From assembly GCA_046260765.1 (NCBI GenBank), contig JBHEOO010000006.1:35404-99403 (forward strand): a stretch of DNA of 64,000 nucleotides, written 5' to 3'. The translations under genes and the position numbers were made by a program. This document shows, piece after piece, positions 24,260 to 31,729 of this stretch (the first letter of the stretch is position 1; each line of letters starts with the position of its first letter). The DNA comes from Chromatocurvus sp046260765 (GTDB lineage: Bacteria; Pseudomonadota; Gammaproteobacteria; Pseudomonadales; Halieaceae). Under the pieces are notes generated by a model. The model worked only from the letters and a program-made list of their open reading frames with translations, had not been told where the DNA came from and did no database searches.

Positions 24260-24604
24260 CTAGGGCTTCCGCTCGCCGCTGTCGCTGGTCGCGGTCGCAT
24301 TGTCACCGTGCGTTTTGTTATCACCGTGCGTTGTATTATTGGTGTGCGTCGCATCGTGACTGTGCTCGCGTTTAAACGGCGTTGATGCGTCCCGCTGCAG
24401 CGACGCCGAATTTCGCGCCGGTTCGTCCACTGCGTCTTCTTCGGGATTCGTTTTATCGTCATCGTCCTGCATGCTTTTCTTGAAGCCCTTGATGGCGCTG
24501 CCAAGATCACCGCCGAGCGTGCGCAGTCGCTTGGTACCGAAAAGCATGATCACGATCGCCAGCACGATCAATAACTGCCATACGCTGATACCGCCAATAC
24601 CCAT
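24260..24604 (-). CDS. tatA: Sec-independent protein translocase TatA
   Basis: A 114-residue pore-forming Tat component with one membrane helix (residues 6-22, SVWQLLIVLAIVIM), the FGTKRL hinge and an amphipathic helix GSAIKGFKKSMQDDD. The open frame begins at 24745, but ATG 24604 is chosen because the family starts MGIGGISVWQLL and AGGAAG lies just ahead. The C-terminal tail is rich in His, Asn, Thr and Asp and contains a THGDNK/THGDNA repeat made by 18-base units near 24300-24350. tatB follows after five bases. Confidence 0.95.
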   Translation of the reverse strand: MGIGGISVWQLLIVLAIVIMLFGTKRLRTLGGDLGSAIKGFKKSMQDDDDKTNPEEDAVDEPARNSASLQRDASTPFKREHSHDATHTNNTTHGDNKTHGDNATATSDSGERKP

Positions 24605-24618
24605 GGTGTCTTCCTCTG

Positions 24619-24960
24619 TCAGTGTGCGTCTGAACGCGACGCTTTTTCGGCGTGGCCGGAGAGCCCAAGCCGCTGTTGCAGGCATTCCATCACCGCACCG
24701 GCGTCGGTGTCCAGGTGTGAGAGCATGACCATGCAGTGAAACCACAGGTCCGCCACCTCGCCGATCAGTGCAGAACGATCTGCGTCTGCCGCCGTGTCCT
24801 TGGCGGCGATAATAACTTCTGTTGCTTCCTCGCCCACTTTTTCCAGAATGCGGTTGAGGCCGGCGGCGTGCAGGCTGGCGACGTAGCTGTTATCGGGCTC
24901 GGCGTCCCTGCGCGCAGCAATAATTCGGGTCAGTTCGTCGAGTACGCTGTCAGTGGTCAT
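24619..24960 (-). CDS. hisE: phosphoribosyl-ATP pyrophosphatase
   Basis: HisE hydrolyses phosphoribosyl-ATP to phosphoribosyl-AMP, the second step of histidine synthesis. The 113-residue all-alpha MazG-like protein has EKVGEEATEVIIAAKD and the later EVADLWFHCMVML helix, which carry the metal-binding Glu and Asp residues. ATG 24960 is preferred over the long upstream open frame because it follows AAGGA and matches the family N-terminus (MTTDSVLDELTRII). It sits between hisI and tatA, as in Pseudomonas. Confidence 0.94.
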   Translation of the reverse strand: MTTDSVLDELTRIIAARRDAEPDNSYVASLHAAGLNRILEKVGEEATEVIIAAKDTAADADRSALIGEVADLWFHCMVMLSHLDTDAGAVMECLQQRLGLSGHAEKASRSDAH

Positions 24961-24976
24961 TGCCCGGTCCTTCCCA

Positions 24977-25441
24977 TCATGCTTCTGTCTGAGTGTTTTC
25001 TGTGCCGCTGCCTGCCCCGCTGCCTGGGCCGATGTCCGTACCGCCATCCTTGCGTGATTCGCCGTACATAGCCTGCGGGTCGCGCAGCACGGCCTCTGTC
25101 TCGGTCCAGGCATCGCCGTCCAGACGACGATAAAAGCAGTGTCGCCGACCAGTATGACAGGCGATGCCACCCACCTGCTCAACTTTCAGCAGCAGCGCAT
25201 CGCCGTCGCAGTCGAGGCGCAGTTCCTTCAAGCGCTGCACATTGCCCGAGCTCTCGCCCTTGCGCCAGAGTGCGTCCCGTGATCGCGACCAGTACACCGC
25301 GCGCTGCTCGTCTTTCGTGCACTGCAGCGCTTCGCGATTCATCCAGGCCAGCATCAGTACTTCGCCGGTCTGCCAGTCCTGCGCGATGGCGGCCACCAGT
25401 CCCTGGTCGTTCCACTTGATGCTCTCTTTCTCTGGCGGCAT
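24977..25441 (-). CDS. hisI: phosphoribosyl-AMP cyclohydrolase
   Basis: HisI opens the adenine ring of phosphoribosyl-AMP, the third step of histidine synthesis, directly after HisE. The 154-residue protein has LMLAWMNREAL, YWSRSRDALWRKGESSGN and the metal site DCDGDALL followed by the cysteine in IACHTGRRHCFY. The C-terminal tail (GPGSGAGSGTENTQTEA) is low-complexity and longer than usual. hisE follows after 16 bases; the two activities are separate genes rather than the fused HisIE of enterobacteria. Confidence 0.95.
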   Translation of the reverse strand: MPPEKESIKWNDQGLVAAIAQDWQTGEVLMLAWMNREALQCTKDEQRAVYWSRSRDALWRKGESSGNVQRLKELRLDCDGDALLLKVEQVGGIACHTGRRHCFYRRLDGDAWTETEAVLRDPQAMYGESRKDGGTDIGPGSGAGSGTENTQTEA

Positions 25442-25501
25442 GTCCGCTACCTCCTCGCCATTCCTGAGGGTGACGGATTATGGCACACGCGGCGCGCAAC
25501 T

Positions 25502-27142
25502 TCAGTCTTCCTGCGCGCGCGGCCAGAGCAGGGCGGCGGCAAGTGCAAACAGGAACCAGCCTGCCGGCGGCAGAGTCGACAGCACGGGCTGTAGTGCCGG
25601 GATGGTCAGCAATGCGCCGCCGGCACAGGCCGCGCCGGCAATCTGCCGGTGCTGACGACGGGCTGCAAGGCGCTGTTGCTGTCGCCGCATTGCACCCTCA
25701 CTGGAACGCCGGGCCGGTGTTGCCTGTCGCCTGCTCTGCAGCTGCTCAAACAGGGCGTCGGGCACCTGCGGCAGACGTTCCAGCCAGGACGGTAGGTAAT
25801 ACTGCAGTCGCTTGACCATCTGCTGTGGCGAGTAGCGCTCGCGCAGCCAGTTTTCCAGATAGGGCTGGGCGGTATCCCAGAGATTCAGCTGTGGATACAG
25901 CTGTCTGCCCAGGCCCTCGATATTAAGCAGGGTTTTCTGCAGCAGAATCAGGGACGGCTGTACCTCCATATCGAAGCGGCGAGCCGTGCTGAACAGGTAA
26001 ACCAGCAGCTGGCCGAAGGAGATCTCGCTGATCGGCTTTTCGAAAATGGGCTCGCACACCGCGCGCATCGCGGCTTCGAAATCCTCAACGCGGGTTTCCG
26101 GCGGCACCCAGCCGCACTCGACGTGCAGGCGCGCAACCTCGTGGTAATCACGCTGAAATATGCCCAGCAGGTTGCGCGCAAGGTAGTACTGGTCCCCCTC
26201 GCTGAGGCTGCCGATGATGGCGCAATCAATGGCGATATAGCGCGGGTCGGCAGGGTCGTCTGCATTGATGAAAATGTTGCCCGGGTGCATGTCGGCATGG
26301 AAAAAGCTGTCGCGAAATACCTGCGTGAAGAAGATTTCGACGCCGCGCTCGGCCAGCAGCTTGAGGTTGGTGCCACGCTGTCTGAGGGTTTTCAGGTCGG
26401 TGACCGGAATGCCGTGGATGCGTTCCATGACGTACACGTTGCGGCGCGTGTAGGCCCAATGGACTTCGGGCACGTAGACCAGCCTGCCGTCAGCAAAATT
26501 CCGCCGCAGCTGTGAGGCGTTGGCCGCTTCCCGAGCGAGGTCGAGCTCATCGAGAATCACCTGCTCGTAGTCCGACACGAGTGCCACGGGGCGCAGGCGC
26601 CAGCCTTCGCGCAGGAAACGCTCAGCAAGCCGCGCCAGCAGAAACAGCAGTGCGATGTCCTGGCGGATAACCGGCTCGATATCCGGGCGCAATACCTTGA
26701 TCACGACCTCACGCCCGTCCTGCAGCTGCGCGGCGTGCACCTGTGCCACCGATGCCGACGCCATGGGTGTGGCGTCAAAGCGCGCAAACAGCACTTCCAC
26801 CGGGTCCCCCAGGGCTTGTTCTATGATCTTCCGGGATTGGGGCGCGGGAAATGCCGGTACCCGATCCTGTAGTCGGGCCAGTTCGTCGGCGATATCCTCG
26901 GGCATAAGGTCGCGCCGCGTAGACAGCATCTGACCGAACTTGATGAACACCGGGCCGAGCTCTTCCAGCGCGTGGCGCAGGCGCTGTGCGCGCGCCGCCT
27001 CCGCGCGGGCGCCGAGTCGGAACGGATTCAGGTGCAGCAGCAGGCGGACGCCTCGGGGGACGCGGTCGGCGTCAATGATGTCATCAAGACGGTGTCGGCC
27101 GACCACCTGGAGAATGCGGCCGAGTCTGAGCAGGCGCGACAT
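25502..27142 (-). CDS. ubiB: ubiquinone biosynthesis ABC1-family kinase/ATPase UbiB
   Basis: A 546-residue member of the atypical ABC1 kinase family needed for ubiquinone biosynthesis. The family signature KFGQ is at residues 68-71, followed by LSTRRDLMP; the nucleotide region has VQVHAAQL and the catalytic stretch HADMHPGNIFI. Where UbiB usually has DCGIVG this protein has DCAIIG. Two C-terminal hydrophobic segments (last 50 residues) anchor it in the membrane. Its ATG shares one base with the stop of ubiJ (TGATG), and it is the third gene of ubiE-ubiJ-ubiB. Confidence 0.95.
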   Translation of the reverse strand: MSRLLRLGRILQVVGRHRLDDIIDADRVPRGVRLLLHLNPFRLGARAEAARAQRLRHALEELGPVFIKFGQMLSTRRDLMPEDIADELARLQDRVPAFPAPQSRKIIEQALGDPVEVLFARFDATPMASASVAQVHAAQLQDGREVVIKVLRPDIEPVIRQDIALLFLLARLAERFLREGWRLRPVALVSDYEQVILDELDLAREAANASQLRRNFADGRLVYVPEVHWAYTRRNVYVMERIHGIPVTDLKTLRQRGTNLKLLAERGVEIFFTQVFRDSFFHADMHPGNIFINADDPADPRYIAIDCAIIGSLSEGDQYYLARNLLGIFQRDYHEVARLHVECGWVPPETRVEDFEAAMRAVCEPIFEKPISEISFGQLLVYLFSTARRFDMEVQPSLILLQKTLLNIEGLGRQLYPQLNLWDTAQPYLENWLRERYSPQQMVKRLQYYLPSWLERLPQVPDALFEQLQSRRQATPARRSSEGAMRRQQQRLAARRQHRQIAGAACAGGALLTIPALQPVLSTLPPAGWFLFALAAALLWPRAQED

Positions 27143-27831
27143 CAGCCGGGTTCGCTGTTGCGCGAAGCCGGGCCCTCGCCTGCAGGTGGCGCCTGCGCCA
27201 GCAGGCGGTCGGCGCGGGTGCGCGCGCGCTGCAGCCGACTCTCAAGCCGGTCTACCTGCTGGGTCAGTTTCTGGATATCGGTGTAGAAATCCTCGACCTC
27301 GGCGCGCGGCGGCGTCAGCCGGGCTTCTTCGTGAATGAATTCATCCAGCTGTCGGGTAAGACTGCCACCGGCATGGCGGCCCCAGCTGAACAGACCGCGC
27401 AGCATCTGCGCCAGCTGGTGTCCGGCGACGTCGCCAAGGGTGTCTACCAGCGGGGCTTCCCAGTCGACGTCCAGCCTGGCAACGACGCCCTGCAGCGCGA
27501 TGAGCGGTGCGCTGCTGCCCTTGAGCTCAAGACCGCCATTGATCAGCGTCGCCGTGGGGTCTGCGGAATTTGCCAGCTCGGCGAAGTCGGTACTGCTGCC
27601 GCGCACCCGGGTGGCCAGCGGGCCATCGTAGTACCCCAGCAGACGGATGGCGCCAGTGCGGGTCGGCTGGAGGTAGACGGAAAAGGCCGGCGCTGTACAC
27701 TCGATACCGATAACCACTTCATCGAGCGCAGCCAGCGCCTGTCGGCTGTGCGGAGACAGGTCGAGGGCAGTGTTGGCAGTGCGCTCCAGGGCGGCGAGAA
27801 CGGCGCTGTGCAGGGCGGGGTCGAGCGCCAT
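27142..27831 (-). CDS. ubiJ: ubiquinone biosynthesis accessory factor UbiJ (SCP2 domain)
   Basis: A 229-residue soluble protein with an SCP2-like lipid-binding domain in the first 120 residues (VVIGIECTAPAFSVYLQPT region) and a C-terminal coiled coil (EDFYTDIQKLTQQVDRLESR). UbiJ organises the soluble Ubi complex that hydroxylates and methylates late ubiquinone intermediates. ATG 27831, one base after the ubiE stop and preceded by AAGG, is preferred over an ATG at 27861 inside ubiE. Position between ubiE and ubiB is diagnostic. Confidence 0.9.
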   Translation of the reverse strand: MALDPALHSAVLAALERTANTALDLSPHSRQALAALDEVVIGIECTAPAFSVYLQPTRTGAIRLLGYYDGPLATRVRGSSTDFAELANSADPTATLINGGLELKGSSAPLIALQGVVARLDVDWEAPLVDTLGDVAGHQLAQMLRGLFSWGRHAGGSLTRQLDEFIHEEARLTPPRAEVEDFYTDIQKLTQQVDRLESRLQRARTRADRLLAQAPPAGEGPASRNSEPG

Positions 27832-27832
27832 G

Positions 27833-28597
27833 TCAGGCCTTGACGCCGCGGTGCACGGCAACCACGCCGCCGGTCATGTTGTGGTATTCGCAGCGGCTGA
27901 ACCCTGCCTCCTCCATCATGCCACGCAGGGTTTCCTGGTCGGGGTGCATGCGGATGGATTCCGCAAGGTACTTGTAGCTGTCGGCATCCCGCGCAATCAG
28001 GCGGCCCATCAGAGGCAGTATGCTGAAGGAGTAGGCATCGTAGGCCTTGCCCAACAGCGGATTGGTCGGCTTGGAGAATTCCAGCACCAGCAGGCGCCCA
28101 CCGGGCTTGAGTACGCGCAGCATGGCGCGCAGCGCCAGGTCTTTGTCAGTAACGTTGCGCAGCCCGAAGGCGATGGTGATGCAGTCGAAGCTGTCATCGG
28201 GGAATGGCAGGTATTGCGCGTCAGCCTGGACGAACTCAAGGTTGGCCTGCACGCCCGTATTGAGCAGCCGGTCCCGACCGACGCGCAGCATCGAGGCGTT
28301 GATGTCTGCAAGCACCACTCGGCCGCTGTCGCCGACCAGCTGGCTGAACTTCTCCGCCAGATCGCCGGTGCCGCCAGCGATGTCGAGCACAGAATTGCCG
28401 CTGCGTACGCCGCTGAGCTCTATCGTAAAGCGCTTCCACAGACGATGGATGCCGGCCGACATCAGGTCGTTCATGAGATCGTAGCGTGTCGCCACCGAGT
28501 CGAAGACATCGCCAACCATGCCTGCTTTGGCGTCCTTTTCGACTTCACGGTAACCGAAGTGTGTTGTTTCCCTGTCACTCATTGCGCTGTCTGCCAT
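27833..28597 (-). CDS. ubiE: bifunctional demethylmenaquinone/2-methoxy-6-polyprenylbenzoquinol methyltransferase
   Basis: UbiE is the SAM-dependent C-methyltransferase of ubiquinone (and, where present, menaquinone) synthesis. The 254-residue protein carries the UbiE pattern YDLMNDLMSAGIHRLWKRF, SAM motif VLDIAGGTGDLAEKF and RVLKPGGRLLVLEFSKP, then the second family pattern YKYLAESIRMHPDQETL. A start six codons later (28579) would align better with E. coli UbiE. First gene of ubiE-ubiJ-ubiB. Confidence 0.96.
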   Translation of the reverse strand: MADSAMSDRETTHFGYREVEKDAKAGMVGDVFDSVATRYDLMNDLMSAGIHRLWKRFTIELSGVRSGNSVLDIAGGTGDLAEKFSQLVGDSGRVVLADINASMLRVGRDRLLNTGVQANLEFVQADAQYLPFPDDSFDCITIAFGLRNVTDKDLALRAMLRVLKPGGRLLVLEFSKPTNPLLGKAYDAYSFSILPLMGRLIARDADSYKYLAESIRMHPDQETLRGMMEEAGFSRCEYHNMTGGVVAVHRGVKA

Positions 28598-28671
28598 GCC
28601 TGCTGGAGGCGTATTGTAGCGCGATGCCGCGCAGGGGTCAGTGCCGGGGCCGCCGGGGCCCGAATATCAGA

Positions 28672-29064
28672 TCAGGGCTGAAACTGTATCACCTGGGTAT
28701 CCGGGTCCCGGCTGGCGCCGGCGGCCTGCATGCGGTCGAGGTAGTCCTGCCACCAGCGCTCACGGTTCACGCACAGGTCGCGCAGATAGCCCCAGGCGAA
28801 AATGCCGCTGTCGTGACCGTCGTCGAACACCAGCTGGAGTGCGTAGTGGCCCACAGGGATGACGGATTCCAGTACCACGTTTTTCTTGCCGGTCTGCAGG
28901 GTTTCCTGGCCTCGGCCGTGGCCGCGCACTTCGGCAGAGGGGGAATAGACGCGCAGATACTCCCAGTCCAGCTGGCAGGGTGGTTCACCAGCGTAGGCCA
29001 GTTCCAGTACCCGGGACTGGCGGCGGAGCTTCACGCCGGTGGGGCGGATGTCGTCGTTGGCCAT
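28672..29064 (-). CDS. DUF971 (gamma-butyrobetaine hydroxylase-like N-terminal) domain protein
   Basis: A 130-residue protein of the DUF971/GBBH-like family, small beta-rich proteins also found between hslU and the phaC/ubiE region in Pseudomonas. Visible family stretches are LRRQSRVLELAY, CQLDWEYLRVYSPSAEVRGH and DDGHDSGIFAWGYLRDLC. ATG 29064 is chosen over 29079 because GGGGGAG lies about six bases before it. In hydroxylases this domain binds zinc, but the three-cysteine/one-histidine site is not complete here. Function unknown; possibly metal-cofactor related. Confidence 0.78.
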   Translation of the reverse strand: MANDDIRPTGVKLRRQSRVLELAYAGEPPCQLDWEYLRVYSPSAEVRGHGRGQETLQTGKKNVVLESVIPVGHYALQLVFDDGHDSGIFAWGYLRDLCVNRERWWQDYLDRMQAAGASRDPDTQVIQFQP

Positions 29065-29083
29065 GGCCTGCTCCCCCAATGTT

Positions 29084-29134
29084 TACAGAATAAAGCGGTC
29101 TACAGAATAAAGCCGTCTACAGAATAAAGCGCGA
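29084..29134 (-). repeat. three tandem 17-bp copies across the hslU stop codon
   Basis: Copies at 29084-29100, 29101-29117 and 29118-29134 each contain TACAGAATAAAGC; on the coding strand this is GCTTTATTCTGTA, the codons for the last residues of HslU. The third copy holds the end of the gene itself (stop at 29117-29119, straddling the second copy) and the other two lie downstream. Confidence 0.9.
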
Positions 29135-30439
29135 CAGGTCGTCGTCGAGGCTGAGTTCCCCGAGCTGGCTGTCAACATAGGCGGCATCCACCACCAGTTT
29201 CGGCGTGTCGGTATTGCTGTCCGCCGCCGCATAGGAGGCCTCCTCCAACAGGCGCTCCATCACCGTGTGCAGCCGCCGCGCGCCGATATTCTCGGTGTTC
29301 TCATTCAGCTGCCAGGCGATTTCCGCCAGTCGCGTCAGCCCGTCGTCGGTGAACTCGACCGTCAGGCCTTCAGTTGCAAGCAGCGCCTGGTATTGCCGCG
29401 TCAGTGAGGCATCCGGCTCGGACAGAATGCGCTTGAAATCCTCCGGCGTGAGCGCGTTGAGCTCCACACGGATGGGCAGGCGCCCCTGCAGTTCCGGAAT
29501 CAGGTCCGAAGGTTTGGACAGGTGAAAGGCGCCGGACGCGATGAACAGAATGTGATCGGTCTTGATCATGCCGTACTTCGTGCTCACGGTGGAGCCCTCG
29601 ATCAGCGGCAGAAGATCCCGCTGCACACCCTCGCGGGATACGTCGGCGCCGGCGGTTTCGCCACGCTTGGCCACCTTGTCCAGCTCGTCGAGGAAAACGA
29701 TGCCGTTCTGCTCGGCTGCCTCGATGGCCGTCTGCTTGAGTTCCTCTTCGTTCACCATGCTCGCCGCCTGCTCTTCGCAGAGCGCTTCGAAAGCCGCCTT
29801 GACCGGCAGCTTCCGGGTTTTCGACTGTTGCCGGGACAGGTTGGAGAACATGCTCTGTAGCTGGTTGGTCATCTCCTCCATGCCGGGGGGCGCCACGATG
29901 TCCATAGAGCCCACCTGGTTGCTGAGCTCTACCTCAATTTCCTTGTCATCCAGCTGACCCTCGCGGAGTTTCTTGCGCAGCAGCTGGCGTGTGCCGGCGC
30001 CCTGCTCGCTGTCGCCGTTGCGGGCCGGGGGCAGCAGGATATCCAGAATGCGTTCCTCCGCCGCTTCCTCTGCCCGGGCTCGAACCCGATGCACTTCCTG
30101 TTCGCGATACATTTTTACCGACGTCTCCACCAGGTCGCGAATGATGGATTCGACATCGCGACCCACGTAGCCCACTTCCGTGAACTTGGTGGCTTCCACC
30201 TTGATGAACGGCGCGTTTGCCAGGCGCGCGAGGCGCCGGGCGATTTCGGTTTTGCCGACGCCGGTGGGGCCGATCATGAGAATATTCTTGGGCGTGATCT
30301 CCGCGCGCAGGTCTTCCGCGACCTGCATGCGTCGCCAGCGGTTGCGCAGAGCGATGGCCACGGCTCGCTTGGCCTCGGACTGGCCGATGATGTGCTTGTC
30401 CAGAGCGTGGACGATTTCGCGTGGGGTCATGTTTGACAT
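29117..30439 (-). CDS. hslU: ATP-dependent protease ATPase subunit HslU
   Basis: HslU is the AAA+ unfoldase that feeds substrates to HslV. The 440-residue protein begins MTPREIVHALDKHIIGQ, has Walker A GPTGVGKTE, the pore motif GYVGRD, Walker B IVFLDELDK, and ends in LSRFIL, the tail that docks into HslV and activates it. The stop codon and final codons are tandemly duplicated downstream. hslU starts one base after hslV on the same transcript. Confidence 0.97.
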   Translation of the reverse strand: MSNMTPREIVHALDKHIIGQSEAKRAVAIALRNRWRRMQVAEDLRAEITPKNILMIGPTGVGKTEIARRLARLANAPFIKVEATKFTEVGYVGRDVESIIRDLVETSVKMYREQEVHRVRARAEEAAEERILDILLPPARNGDSEQGAGTRQLLRKKLREGQLDDKEIEVELSNQVGSMDIVAPPGMEEMTNQLQSMFSNLSRQQSKTRKLPVKAAFEALCEEQAASMVNEEELKQTAIEAAEQNGIVFLDELDKVAKRGETAGADVSREGVQRDLLPLIEGSTVSTKYGMIKTDHILFIASGAFHLSKPSDLIPELQGRLPIRVELNALTPEDFKRILSEPDASLTRQYQALLATEGLTVEFTDDGLTRLAEIAWQLNENTENIGARRLHTVMERLLEEASYAAADSNTDTPKLVVDAAYVDSQLGELSLDDDLSRFIL

Positions 30440-30440
30440 A

Positions 30441-30986
30441 TCAGTCCTGGTAATCCAATTGTTCGATGGTCTGGTTGTGATTGGTGTAGATGCAGATATC
30501 GCCGGCGATATTCAGGCCTTTTTCCACCACGTCGCGGGCGCTCAGCTCCGTGTTGTCGAGCAGTGCGCGCGCTGCGGCCTGGGCAAAGGAGCCGCCGGAA
30601 CCGATGGCAATGAGGTTGTCCTCGGGCTCAATGACGTCGCCGTTGCCGCTGATCACCAGCGAGGTGGTATTGTCGGCAACCGCCAGCAGGGCTTCCAGCT
30701 GGCGCAGCGAGCGCTCGGTGCGCCAGGCCTTGGCCAGCGCCACCGCGGCGCGAACCAGCTGTCCCTGGTGCTTCTCCAGATGGTTCTCGAACAGCTCGAA
30801 CAGGGTGAATGCATCGGCTGTGCCGCCGGCGAATCCGGCGATGACCTGGTCCTTGTAGAGACGGCGCACCTTGCGTGCATTGCCTTTCATGATGGTGTTG
30901 CCCATGGATACCTGGCCGTCGCCGCCGATAACAACGCTGCTGCCCCGGCGAACGCATAGGATGGTCGTGCCTCGAAACTGTTCCAC
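30441..30986 (-). CDS. hslV: ATP-dependent protease peptidase subunit HslV
   Basis: HslV is the threonine peptidase of the HslVU protease. From GTG 30986 the protein is 181 residues, with a short propeptide (VEQFRG) before the catalytic TTILCVRRG; further signatures are DGQVSMGNTIMKGNARKVRR and GFAGGTADAFTLFE. The GTG is chosen because GAAGGAGA precedes it at about six bases and a sigma-32-like promoter lies 30-58 bases upstream; the longer open frame (31043) would start inside that promoter. Function is firm. Confidence 0.96.
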   Translation of the reverse strand: MEQFRGTTILCVRRGSSVVIGGDGQVSMGNTIMKGNARKVRRLYKDQVIAGFAGGTADAFTLFELFENHLEKHQGQLVRAAVALAKAWRTERSLRQLEALLAVADNTTSLVISGNGDVIEPEDNLIAIGSGGSFAQAAARALLDNTELSARDVVEKGLNIAGDICIYTNHNQTIEQLDYQD

Positions 30987-31015
30987 GTGCTGTCTCCTTC
31001 GGGTCCAGATAAGGG

Positions 31016-31044
31016 TAATGGGTCCTCGACCCGGTGAATTCAAG
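31016..31044 (-). promoter_or_regulatory. sigma-32-type heat-shock promoter for hslV-hslU
   Basis: On the minus strand -35 CTTGAAT (31044-31038) and -10 ACCCATTA (31023-31016) are 14 bases apart, close to the sigma-32 consensus CTTGAAA and CCCCATnT. The predicted start near 31008 leaves a leader of about 22 bases before GTG 30986. Confidence 0.6.
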
Positions 31045-31158
31045 CGCTCGCAGCCGTTGCGCGGCGACTGACGCGTTACTAGTGCAGCGTCACCTGCCTG
31101 GAGGGTCTGGCAGGATCAGCGCTGCCCGTGTGCTGCTGCCGATGTACTGCCGGGACGT

Positions 31159-31728
31159 TTACGGCGCGCTGCGTTTGAGCAACAGGGTATCGATGCTCTG
31201 TTGTGCGGTCAGGCTGCGCGCTGCGGCCATCCTGGACCGGGAGTCGAAAGGCCCGACGAGAACGCGGAACCAGCGCCCGTTGCTGCCGCTGGTTTCCTCC
31301 ACCCGGGGCTCCAGGCCCAGCAGTAGAAGCTCGGCGCGGCGGCGGTCCGCATCTGCGGCGTGCCGGAATGAGCCCGCCTGCAGCAGATAGGTAGAGCCGT
31401 CGGGTTGATCACGGCTGCCGGGCAGGTCGCCGGGCGCAACCTCGACTTCAATGCGCTGCTGCGGCAGCATTTCGAAGAAATCAAAGCGCGGTTGCTGTTC
31501 AGCACTGATGGAGGGTACGGCATTGACGAGATCATTGCCGCTGGTTGCGGGTTCCGTCGGTGGCAGCGTGACCAGGTAGAACATGAAGCTGAGAAACACG
31601 CCGCTGGCGACGCCGCCGGAATACCAGCGCAGTACCCTGGACAGGCCGCCAGTGGACTCACCGTTGCCGCGGCTCGCCCCCTGGCGCCGCTGTCCGCCGC
31701 GCGACTTCCCGGAGCCACTCGCCGCCAT
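31159..31728 (-). CDS. SPOR domain (FtsN-like) membrane protein
   Basis: A 189-residue protein with a basic cytoplasmic tail (SRGGQRRQGASRG), one membrane helix at about residues 42-58 (VASGVFLSFMFYLV), a periplasmic linker and a C-terminal SPOR domain (about 110-185; YLLQAGSFRHAADADRRRAE, then WFRVLVGPF) that binds denuded peptidoglycan at the division site. It is found between argS and hslV, as PA5052 in Pseudomonas, and may be the FtsN equivalent. ATG 31728 is one base after the argS stop; the longer open frame from 31800 overlaps argS. Confidence 0.85.
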   Translation of the reverse strand: MAASGSGKSRGGQRRQGASRGNGESTGGLSRVLRWYSGGVASGVFLSFMFYLVTLPPTEPATSGNDLVNAVPSISAEQQPRFDFFEMLPQQRIEVEVAPGDLPGSRDQPDGSTYLLQAGSFRHAADADRRRAELLLLGLEPRVEETSGSNGRWFRVLVGPFDSRSRMAAARSLTAQQSIDTLLLKRSAP

Positions 31729-31729
31729 G

